DNA of 5,276 bases from Chloroflexota bacterium. Its GTDB lineage: Bacteria; Chloroflexota; Dehalococcoidia; RBG-13-53-26. Within the stretch, counting starts at the first letter, position 1. Every line of letters starts with the position of its first letter. The stretch covers positions 1-5,276 of the forward strand of contig JAUWXW010000142.1 in assembly GCA_030616195.1 (NCBI GenBank). The letters are read 5' to 3'. Positions 1 through 4,886 of this stretch are shown in pieces. Below the pieces are notes generated by a model. It saw only the letters and a list, made by a program, of their open reading frames with translations. It did not search any database and was not told the origin of the DNA. Made by a program: the position numbers and the translations under genes.

Positions 1-240
1 CAGGAGCTGTTCCTCTGTAGCATCCTCGGGGTACACTATTGTCTCTGAATAGATTCCCAGTTCCTCACTGGCTTTGGTCTTGCCGGATACATAGGACACC
101 GAGGCCGGATCCTCCCCGACTCGCACTATGACCAGCCCGGGGGTTATCCCCGTCTTTGTCTTGAGTTTTGTTACCTGTTCCTTTAACTCGGCACGGATCT
201 CTTCGGCAACTTTAGTACCACTTATTATCTCTGCCGCCAT
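1..240 (-). CDS. folD: FolD, bifunctional methylene-THF dehydrogenase/cyclohydrolase (N-terminal 80 residues, cut by window edge)
   Basis: The minus strand reads 80 codons from the ATG at 240-238 to the window edge without a stop. FolD oxidises 5,10-methylene-tetrahydrofolate with NAD(P)+ and hydrolyses the methenyl product to 10-formyl-THF in the cytoplasm, feeding purine and formyl-Met synthesis. The visible part matches the family N-terminus: an initial I-S-G-T-K-V-A segment (residues 6-11), then GLVIVRVGEDPAS (35-47), then Y50-x3-K54-x-K56-A. Tyr50 and Lys54 fall where the catalytic Tyr and Lys of E. coli FolD lie. The C-terminal Rossmann domain is outside the window, so the cofactor preference cannot be judged. 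The start is fixed by a near-perfect Shine-Dalgarno at 246-258. The gene faces away from argJ; the stretch upstream of it contains a terminator and promoter on the same strand, so it may have a long leader. Family assignment is confident. Confidence 0.93.
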   Translation of the reverse strand, partial: MAAEIISGTKVAEEIRAELKEQVTKLKTKTGITPGLVIVRVGEDPASVSYVSGKTKASEELGIYSETIVYPEDATEEQLL

Positions 241-245
241 CTTGT

Positions 246-258
246 ATCACCTCCTTCT
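246..258 (-). promoter_or_regulatory. Strong Shine-Dalgarno of folD
   Basis: Read on the minus strand this is AGAAGGAGGTGAT, almost a full complement of the 16S rRNA 3' tail. It ends five bases before the folD ATG, with GGAGG nine bases away. It decides the start codon. It also contrasts with argJ and the DUF1284 gene, which have no recognisable site. Confidence 0.9.
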
Positions 259-333
259 ATGTTTTTGCCGAGATAAGAATTTAGAGCTTGCTTTGCAAAT
301 AACCAGCAGCGCTCCGTTTCTGTTTTGTGGCGC

Positions 334-384
334 AAAAAAATCAACGGCCTTCCCTCATGCATGCTCGCGGGGCGAAGGCCGGTT
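334..384 (-). terminator. Intrinsic terminator or attenuator on the minus strand, upstream of folD
   Basis: On the minus strand, GGCCTTC (380-374) pairs perfectly with GAAGGCC (352-346). One more G-C pair and two A-T pairs follow at the base, past a one-base bulge at 382. The loop is about 21 bases and may be partly paired. Two bases after the stem comes a run of seven T (340-334). GC-rich stem plus T-run is the standard intrinsic terminator layout. It lies about 95 bases upstream of the folD start and in the same orientation, so it either ends a separate short transcript or acts as an attenuator in the folD leader. There is no open reading frame of useful length immediately upstream for it to terminate. 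Confidence 0.7.
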
Positions 385-534
385 ATTGTCCACGGTATTC
401 AGGGTATGGCTAACCGAGAAAGAGTGAATCAATCGATGGGCGGAAAGGAGGCAGAAAATGTAAATAGGAAAGCCAGGACAGCAACTAGTAGCGCGCCTAA
501 AGACTACGTGCACTGCGTCTTTTCCTCAGACCAT
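334..534 (-). ncRNA. Candidate ~200-nt structured RNA or folD leader; family not recognised
   Basis: This is the interval between the predicted start of the minus-strand extended -10 promoter (540-548) and the T-run of the terminator (334-340). Several local pairings are visible on the minus strand. AAAGAC and GTCTTT enclose a 12-base loop around 497-520. CGGTTA (416-411) pairs with TAACCG (385-380). TGTCC (480-476) can pair with GGACA (391-387). The terminator hairpin closes the 3' end. The CGGTTA/TAACCG helix abuts the terminator stem and competes only with its base. The minus strand also carries CCTCCTTT (451-444), resembling the 16S 3' tail. I looked for the conserved cores of the ZTP (pfl), THF, TPP, cobalamin and glycine riboswitches, T-box, tmRNA, SRP RNA and RNase P RNA and did not find them. 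A 57-codon GTG-started frame crosses it but has no ribosome site. Boundaries are inferred from promoter and terminator only. Confidence 0.35.
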
Positions 535-539
535 GTCGA

Positions 540-569
540 ATTATATCATCGCTAACATAAGCTATGCAA
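540..569 (-). promoter_or_regulatory. Extended -10 promoter firing leftwards toward folD
   Basis: On the minus strand TATAAT lies at 545-540, preceded by TGA (548-546), giving the extended -10 pattern TGnTATAAT. A weak -35, TTGCAT, lies at 569-564 with an 18-base spacer. The predicted start is near 534-532. A weaker alternative for folD, TTGCAA (298-293) with TTATCT (276-271) and a 16-base spacer, is much less convincing. If folD depends on the 540 promoter, its leader is nearly 300 bases. Confidence 0.55.
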
Positions 570-726
570 GCTTGTGGCAAAGTGGGAGGAGCTGTGGGGC
601 TGCAGGCAGCGCGTGGCGACGAGCCATGCTGATTGCCGTGTCGTCAGTTGGGCCTCGCAGGGCGTGTAGCTACCTGATTCATGAGGCAGGGCGCAGCCCG
701 ACAAATGGGGCAACTACGGCTTGGGT

Positions 727-755
727 TAGACAGGGGAGTGCAAGCGCCCTATAAT
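727..755 (+). promoter_or_regulatory. argJ promoter, -35 TAGACA / -10 TATAAT
   Basis: The -35 is TAGACA (727-732, five of six to consensus), the spacer is 17 bases, and the -10 is a consensus TATAAT (750-755). Transcription should start near 762, only about seven bases before the argJ ATG at 769. The 3' arm of the AGGGCGC/GCGCCCT inverted repeat ends on the first base of the -10, so the repeat might be an operator. Confidence 0.7.
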
Positions 756-768
756 AGTCCCGTCGCTG

Positions 769-1986
769 ATGGACACAGAGTCGAGTCTCATACCGAACGG
801 TACGGTTACCTCACCACAGGGCTTCCTTGCCGGTGCCAGCTATGCCGGGATAAAGACGCAGGGCGACGGCACACTCGATTTAGGCCTGTTGTGCTCAGAG
901 GTTCCCTGTGTTGCGGCGGGCGTCTTTACCACCAACAAGGTCAAAGCCGCTCCGGTGGTTCTGTGTCAACAGAGGTTGGCCGGCGGAACGGCCCGGGCCA
1001 TAGTGGTCAATTCAGGTTGCGCCAATGCTTGCACCGGGGAGCAAGGGATAGCGGATTCCAATACCATGGCGGAGTTGACCGCCAGGAAGCTGGGAGTACC
1101 GTCGGAGGAGATCCTGGTGGCCAGCACAGGTGTGATTGGTGTGCCTTTGCCTATGGAGCGTATCCGAAATGGCATTGAGGAGATTGTTCTCTCTGGTGAG
1201 GGAGGTCATCAACTGGCAAGGGCAATTATGACCACTGATACCTTGCCCAAGGAAATAGCCGTAAGCGTCAGGCTTGGCGAGAAGCGGGTTACCATTGGTG
1301 GTATTGCCAAGGGGGTGGGGATGATTTACCCTGACATGGCCACTTTGCTCTGTTTTCTTACCACTGATGCTGCCCTGGATGCCAGCCTGGCTCGAACGGC
1401 CCTGCGAAAGGCGGTAGATGAGTCCTTTAATATGATTGCCATTGATAGCGATACCAGCACCAATGATACGGTGCTGCTGCTTGCCAGTGGTCTTGCTGGC
1501 AACAAGCTGCTGCAAGCTGGCTCGGCTGAAGCGGAGGTATTTCAGGATGCTCTTCGTGAGGTCTGCATTTATTTGGCCAAGTGCCTTGCTCGGGATGGGG
1601 AAGGGGCGACCAAGCTTATCGAGGTTAGAGTTGAAGGTGCACTTACTCTGAAGGAGGCCCGACTTGCTGCCCGTACCGTAGCCAGTTCCTCCCTGGTAAA
1701 AGCCGCTTTGCATGGCAGTGATCCCAATTGGGGGAGGATACTTGCTGCTGTGGGGCGGAGTGGGGCAGAAATAGACCTGCCAAAAACGGACCTCTACTTG
1801 AAGGAGCTTTGTCTTCTGAAGGCCGGGTGCCCCGTAGCTTTCGAGCAAGCGGAGGCAAGGGAGAGGCTGAGCAATACTGAGGTGTCTATCAGGGTATGCC
1901 TTAACCTGGGCAAGGAGTCGGCCACCGCCTGGGGCTGCGACCTGTCAGAGGAGTACGTGACGATTAACAGCGACTATGTAACCTGA
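769..1986 (+). CDS. argJ: ArgJ, glutamate N-acetyltransferase (ornithine acetyltransferase)
   Basis: 405 residues, the usual ArgJ length. The enzyme transfers acetyl from N-acetylornithine to glutamate, recycling the acetyl group in ornithine synthesis; some members also use acetyl-CoA. It is an Ntn-type enzyme that cleaves itself into two chains. The N-terminal G-x-V-T-S-P-x-G-F (11-19) is typical. The STG segment (119-121) corresponds to the oxyanion-hole Thr-Gly. The cleavage motif is KGVGMIYPDMATLL, residues 181-194, so cleavage is expected between Ala191 and Thr192, with Thr192 as nucleophile. D-G-E-G-A-T-K (276-282) and the C-terminal N400 and T405 also match the family. Whether it is mono- or bifunctional cannot be read from the sequence. 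No Shine-Dalgarno precedes the ATG and no better start lies nearby; the promoter sits almost on the start, so a very short leader is likely. Its last 13 bases overlap the convergent DUF1284 gene. Confidence 0.95.
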   Translation: MDTESSLIPNGTVTSPQGFLAGASYAGIKTQGDGTLDLGLLCSEVPCVAAGVFTTNKVKAAPVVLCQQRLAGGTARAIVVNSGCANACTGEQGIADSNTMAELTARKLGVPSEEILVASTGVIGVPLPMERIRNGIEEIVLSGEGGHQLARAIMTTDTLPKEIAVSVRLGEKRVTIGGIAKGVGMIYPDMATLLCFLTTDAALDASLARTALRKAVDESFNMIAIDSDTSTNDTVLLLASGLAGNKLLQAGSAEAEVFQDALREVCIYLAKCLARDGEGATKLIEVRVEGALTLKEARLAARTVASSSLVKAALHGSDPNWGRILAAVGRSGAEIDLPKTDLYLKELCLLKAGCPVAFEQAEARERLSNTEVSIRVCLNLGKESATAWGCDLSEEYVTINSDYVT

Positions 1987-2381
1987 ACACCGCAGTATGC
2001 TCTCCATCGACACATTCGGCAGAGTCGGTAAGGCCATTTCTCGCTGATAACGGATTGCCACTGGGCCACTTCAAGTGTGTCTCCGTAGGACCTTCCTAAT
2101 TCCTTTAACAGAAAAGCGTCCAGTCTTCTAACCATCTCTTCCTTTATGAGTGTGCTCTCGCACCGATCTCCGATTCGGGACGGACATGCCTTACATATAT
2201 CGTCTACGCCTTCGACAGCGGTTACCGCCAATTCAAGCTCTGACGTTAGTTCTTGCTTGACCTTCGTTAGCACCTGAAAGAATGTTTTGTCCAGATTGGC
2301 GCCGTCAAAGCTGAGAAATGGTAAACAGAAGATGTGGTGGGGACGTAACCTCAGGATTCTATCATCAGCTTGCTCAGTCAT
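1974..2381 (-). CDS. DUF1284-type cysteine-rich small protein of unknown function
   Basis: 135 residues. The N-terminal R-L-R-P-H-H-I-F-C (11-19) and the V-E-G-V-D-D-I-C-x-x-C-P block (56-67) are what I recognise as the DUF1284 signature; the assignment is from memory, not a search. Cysteines are clustered: Cys19, Cys63 and Cys66 (CxxC), Cys74, then Cys121, Cys124 and Cys130 near the end (CRMCRW...C). With His15 and His16 this suggests a bound metal or iron-sulfur cluster, which is inference. There is no signal peptide or membrane segment, so it should be cytoplasmic. It lies on the opposite strand between argJ and argB and converges on argJ with overlapping 3' ends. No Shine-Dalgarno is seen upstream of the ATG at 2381, but an extended -10 lies 17-25 bases upstream. 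No functional link to arginine synthesis is evident beyond position. Confidence 0.8.
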   Translation of the reverse strand: MTEQADDRILRLRPHHIFCLPFLSFDGANLDKTFFQVLTKVKQELTSELELAVTAVEGVDDICKACPSRIGDRCESTLIKEEMVRRLDAFLLKELGRSYGDTLEVAQWQSVISEKWPYRLCRMCRWRAYCGVQVT

Positions 2382-2397
2382 GGTTGAGCCGGTAGCA

Positions 2398-2406
2398 ATT
2401 ATACCA
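2398..2406 (-). promoter_or_regulatory. Extended -10 promoter of the DUF1284 gene
   Basis: On the minus strand the bases read TGG then TATAAT, matching TGnTATAAT. No good -35 is present, as is tolerated for extended -10 promoters. Transcription would start near 2391, giving a leader of about 10 bases without a ribosome site. Confidence 0.5.
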
Positions 2407-2416
2407 TAATGGGCTT

Positions 2417-2605
2417 ACCAGGGTGGAACTGGTGCCGCGCCCCACAATCGACCCCTGAAGGGGTCTCCCATATTGCTACCTCGTCTGTAGGAGCGCCTTT
2501 TCAGGCGCGATACAAAGGTTCCCGTAGGGGCGGACGTCTCTGTCCACCCACTCTAAAGGGTGGCGCTGATCAATTGTTACCCTGAGGCGACCTCAAGAAT
2601 AACAA
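2417..2605. repeat. Train of short palindromes in the argB upstream spacer
   Basis: Consecutive hairpin-forming units fill most of this stretch. (A) ACCAG/CTGGT at 2417-2433. (B) GACCCC-TGAA-GGGGTC at 2450-2465. (C) TGTA..GCGCC/GGCGC..TACA at 2486-2514. (D) GGG-C-GGAC/GTCC-A-CCC at 2528-2549, with one C-A mismatch. (E) CCACCC/GGGTGG at 2544-2563, sharing bases with D. (F) TTGTTA..TGAGG-CGA-CCTCA..TAACAA at 2574-2605. Units C and D, with GTAGGAGCGCC and GTAGGGGCGGAC, resemble each other and resemble the GTAGGGGCG-type dispersed intergenic palindromes known from several bacteria. No T-run follows any of them, so they are not ordinary terminators. They might be a cluster of small mobile palindromic elements or a structured leader. 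Only one copy of the cluster is in the window. Confidence 0.55.
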
Positions 2606-2613
2606 GGAGGATT

Positions 2614-2661
2614 ATGAGACCACCTCCCCCTTATGTCGTTGATATTGGCTTACGCTTCTGA
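2614..2661 (+). CDS. Possible 15-codon leader peptide upstream of argB
   Basis: An ATG follows AAGGAGG (2604-2610) and opens MRPPPPYVVDIGLRF, ending at a TGA (2659-2661). It is in frame with argB but separated from it by this stop and others. It holds four consecutive prolines, which slow ribosomes, and two arginines. The SD lies only three bases from the ATG, and the GGAGG (2606-2610) can pair with CCTCC (2623-2627) around the start codon. Position before an arginine gene makes a leader peptide conceivable. However, a plausible argB promoter overlaps its end, which would leave it off that transcript, and short ORFs arise easily by chance. Confidence 0.2.
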   Translation: MRPPPPYVVDIGLRF

Positions 2662-2667
2662 TATTCT
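2639..2667 (+). promoter_or_regulatory. Candidate argBD promoter, TTGATA / TATTCT
   Basis: TTGATA (2639-2644, five of six to consensus) is followed after 17 bases by TATTCT (2662-2667, four of six). Transcription would begin near 2674, leaving a leader of about 36 bases before argB. It is the best-matching pair I see in the spacer, but the -10 is only moderate. Confidence 0.4.
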
Positions 2668-2684
2668 TAACTTCGATTCAGAAG
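2655..2684. promoter_or_regulatory. Inverted repeat spanning the candidate argB -10
   Basis: CTTCTGA (2655-2661) and TCAGAAG (2678-2684) form a perfect 7-bp dyad around a 16-base centre that contains the candidate -10. Such placement suits a repressor operator. The right arm contains ATTCA, a half-site element of ArgR ARG boxes, but the spacing does not fit a standard ARG box. It could equally be an RNA hairpin. Confidence 0.3.
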
Positions 2685-2709
2685 TAGAAAGGTTGATTCC
2701 GGTAAGGCC

Positions 2710-3489
2710 ATGAAAAAGGTCATTGTCATCAAGATCGGTGGCAGCACGCTGGGTAACCACGATACCACCCTGGCGGATTTGGTGGCACTCCAGCAAAGGG
2801 GAGAGCGTCCTGTGGTTGTTCACGGCGGTGCCAATGTAGTCACCGACTGGCTTGGCCGTCTTGGCATTCCCGTCAGTTTTGTACGGGGCCTGAGGGTGAC
2901 GGATGCCAAGACCCTGAAGGTAGTAATTGCTATTCTGGCAGGGTTGGTGAATAAAGAGCTAGTAGCCGCCGTGGAGTCTTTGGGCGGGCGAGCCATAGGC
3001 TTGACAGGCATCGATGGCGGACTTTTTGAAGCCAAGATCAAGGATGCTGAAATGGGCTACGTTGGTGAAATAGTCAAGGTCAACCCAGCGCCCCTCGAAG
3101 CTGTGCTTGAGGCGGGTTTCATTCCCGTAATTGCTCCGCTCGGCCTTCAATCGCCTCCGGGGTCGGAGGAGAACGCATTTGCCCTAAATCTTAATGGGGA
3201 TACAGTTGCCGGCGAGATTGCTGCTGCCCTGGCTGCCGAGAAATTGGTCTTCCTTACTGACGTGGCTGGCATCTGCGATGGCTCAGGGGAACTGATCCGA
3301 CGCCTTTCTCCAGAGGAGGCGAAAGCCTTGCTCGCCTCTGGAGTGGCCTCAGGCGGGATGATACCCAAGGTAGAAGCTTGTCTCCGCGCTCTTTCCACTG
3401 TCCCCATAACTCGAATTGTCGATGGCAGATTACCCCATGCATTACTCAGCGACATAGAGGGGGAAGGCGATGGGACCACTATCGCCTGA
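2710..3489 (+). CDS. argB: ArgB, N-acetylglutamate kinase
   Basis: 259 residues. It phosphorylates the gamma-carboxyl of N-acetylglutamate with ATP, the first committed step after acetylation. The amino acid kinase fold is clear: K8-I-G-G-S (8-12) for phosphate binding, V-V-H-G-G (36-40), V-R-G-L-R-V-T-D (58-65) for the acetylglutamate site, N-L-N-G-D (160-164), L-T-D-V-A-G (182-187), and G-G-M-I-P-K (215-220) with Lys220 near the nucleotide. Lys8 sits so close to the start that there is no room for the extra N-terminal helix of the hexameric, arginine-inhibited kinases; the length is that of the E. coli type. The ribosome site is weak (TAAGG two bases before the ATG). It is followed 18 bases later by argD, clearly one transcript. 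A candidate promoter lies 43-71 bases upstream. Confidence 0.94.
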   Translation: MKKVIVIKIGGSTLGNHDTTLADLVALQQRGERPVVVHGGANVVTDWLGRLGIPVSFVRGLRVTDAKTLKVVIAILAGLVNKELVAAVESLGGRAIGLTGIDGGLFEAKIKDAEMGYVGEIVKVNPAPLEAVLEAGFIPVIAPLGLQSPPGSEENAFALNLNGDTVAGEIAAALAAEKLVFLTDVAGICDGSGELIRRLSPEEAKALLASGVASGGMIPKVEACLRALSTVPITRIVDGRLPHALLSDIEGEGDGTTIA

Positions 3490-3495
3490 TTGTCT

Positions 3496-3501
3496 GGGGA
3501 G
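3496..3501 (+). promoter_or_regulatory. Ribosome binding site that decides the argD start
   Basis: GGGGAG lies six bases before the ATG at 3508. This favours that ATG over the in-frame TTG at 3490, which directly abuts the argB stop and has no site of its own. Confidence 0.7.
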
Positions 3502-3507
3502 ATAGTC

Positions 3508-4692
3508 ATGAGTGACTGGCCGGAGCTGGAGCAGAAGTATTACTTGCAAACGGTGAAGCGTTTGCCGGTGACCCTGGTGCGTGGGCAGGGGGCAAAGGTG
3601 TGGGATGATGCCGGCAAAGAGTATCTTGACTTTATGGCTGGTTGGGCAGTGAATAGCTTGGGGCACTGCCACCCGGTGGTAACCCGGGCCCTGGCTGAGC
3701 AGGCGAGCACCTTGATCCACACCTCGAACCAGTTTTACACCGTCCCCCAGATACGCTTGGCGGAGCTGCTGGTGCAGAATAGCTGCCTCGACAAGGTGTT
3801 CTTGTGCAACAGCGGTACGGAGGCTAATGAAGGGGCGGTAAAGCTGGCCCGCAAATATGGCAAGCTCTACCTGAAGGGCGCCTTCGAGGTTATCACTACC
3901 GTAGACTCCTTCCACGGTCGGACTCTGGCTATGGTAGCTGCTACAGGCCAGCAGAAGTTCCAGCAGCCTTATATTCCCGTCCCAGGTGGTTTCGTCAATG
4001 TGGAATACGACAGTATCGAGGCGATAGAGAAGGCTACCACCAGCCAGACCTGTGCTGTAATGATAGAAGCCATACAGGGAGAGGGAGGAGTCAACGTTCC
4101 CTCTCAAGATTACCTCAAGAAGATGCGGGCCTGGTGTGACCGGAAGGGGCTGCTTCTTATACTCGATGAGGTTCAGACGGGTATAGGACGAACGGGCACT
4201 CTTTTTGCCTATGAGCAGTTCGATGTTGAGCCGGATATCATGACGTTAGCCAAAGGATTGGGCAGTGGGGTGCCTATAGGCGCCATCTTGGCCAAGAATG
4301 AGTCAGCCGTTTTCGAGCCCGGAGACCACGGCTCTACCTTCGGAGGTAACGCTCTGGCCTCTGCTGCTGCTTATGCTACCTTGAAGTTTATCATCGACAA
4401 TGATATACCGGGGAAGGCTCAACAGGTAGGTCAATATCTCACCAATAGGCTTGAAGAGTTAAAGGCGAAGTTCGACTTCATCGTTGAGGTGCGAGGTCGA
4501 GGGCTTTTGAAGGCCATGGAATTCAACAACGAGATCGCTGACAGCCTGGTGATGGCTTGTCTGGAGAAAGGCTTGCTGGTTAACCGGGTAAAGCCCAATG
4601 CCTTGCGCTTTATGCCTCCTCTTATTATAGGTGAGCCAGATGTTGATCAGGCGAAAGGCATATTGGAGGAGGTGCTTGCTGGTTTTCGGTAG
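3508..4692 (+). CDS. argD: ArgD, acetylornithine aminotransferase (class III, PLP-dependent)
   Basis: 394 residues from the ATG with a ribosome site; a TTG six codons upstream is the alternative. It converts N-acetylglutamate semialdehyde and glutamate to N-acetylornithine and 2-oxoglutarate. Class III aminotransferase landmarks are in order: N-S-G-T-E-A-N (101-107) binding the cofactor phosphate; S-F-H-G-R-T (134-139), with Arg138 in the substrate site; Glu187 in M-I-E-A-I-Q-G-E; D220-E-V-Q (Asp220 holding the pyridine nitrogen); Lys249 in T-L-A-K-G, the Schiff-base lysine; and S-T-F-G-G-N (276-281). Length and motifs fit ArgD rather than the longer 4-aminobutyrate or ornithine enzymes, and the argB neighbour supports this. 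Members of this family often also act on succinyldiaminopimelate, so dual use in lysine synthesis is possible. No clear terminator follows within the next 190 bases. Confidence 0.93.
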   Translation: MSDWPELEQKYYLQTVKRLPVTLVRGQGAKVWDDAGKEYLDFMAGWAVNSLGHCHPVVTRALAEQASTLIHTSNQFYTVPQIRLAELLVQNSCLDKVFLCNSGTEANEGAVKLARKYGKLYLKGAFEVITTVDSFHGRTLAMVAATGQQKFQQPYIPVPGGFVNVEYDSIEAIEKATTSQTCAVMIEAIQGEGGVNVPSQDYLKKMRAWCDRKGLLLILDEVQTGIGRTGTLFAYEQFDVEPDIMTLAKGLGSGVPIGAILAKNESAVFEPGDHGSTFGGNALASAAAYATLKFIIDNDIPGKAQQVGQYLTNRLEELKAKFDFIVEVRGRGLLKAMEFNNEIADSLVMACLEKGLLVNRVKPNALRFMPPLIIGEPDVDQAKGILEEVLAGFR

Positions 4693-4886
4693 ACGAGTGC
4701 CTTATGGTACGAGCCTGGCTTGGTTACAGAGCAGTTATCTTCCTCTAGCGTAATGATTGAGGTCGGTAGGGTGTCGGCCTTGTCAAGAGGAGCCAATATC
4801 AGCAAACCCCCGAGGAATAAGTGCCCCAGTGAACCTCAAAGAGACGATTCTGGATCCGGTTCGTTTGGGGTGCGCTCTGATGTACC

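Larger units (their letters stand above)
535..768. other. Intergenic stretch upstream of argJ, no gene seen, several inverted repeats
   Basis: No reading frame here looks like protein; the open frames have no family resemblance and no ribosome site. What can be seen is short dyad symmetry: AAGCT/AGCTT (559-563, 569-573), GACGA/TCGTC (618-622, 641-645), GCCTC/GAGGC (652-656, 683-687) with CAGG/CCTG inside it (658-661, 673-676), and a perfect 7-bp AGGGCGC/GCGCCCT pair (688-694, 744-750). The last pair brackets the argJ -35 and touches its -10. The stretch carries two back-to-back promoters, one leftward at 540-569 and one rightward at 727-755. Confidence 0.5.

Noticed and set aside
444..463. 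On the plus strand AAAGGAGG is followed by ATG-TAA, a start-stop unit
   Set aside because: No gene follows in a coupled position and the minus strand gives a better explanation of the region; probably chance.
700..735. CAACTACGGCTTGGGTTAG resembles part of a tmRNA tag region
   Set aside because: The tmRNA acceptor ends and T-arm are absent, so the likeness is accidental.
1012..1848. Long 278-codon open frame on the minus strand inside argJ
   Set aside because: It is antisense to a well-supported argJ and its translation resembles no protein family; a shadow of the argJ codon pattern.
2421..2440. T-box-like GGGTGG...GCCGCG upstream of argB
   Set aside because: The conserved T-box core is not intact, there is no specifier stem and no terminator; the bases fit a simple hairpin better.
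2025..2711. Exact 12-base repeat CGGTAAGGCCAT at 2025-2036 and 2700-2711
   Set aside because: About one such match is expected by chance in a window this size, and the first copy lies inside the DUF1284 gene.
3442..4107. 221-codon minus-strand open frame across the argB/argD junction
   Set aside because: Antisense to argD, no ribosome site, composition unlike protein; a shadow.
4757..4830. tRNA-like string with a GGTAGGGTGTCGGCCTTGTCAA core
   Set aside because: The putative anticodon stem does not pair (CGGCC against GAGGA) and there is no T-arm.
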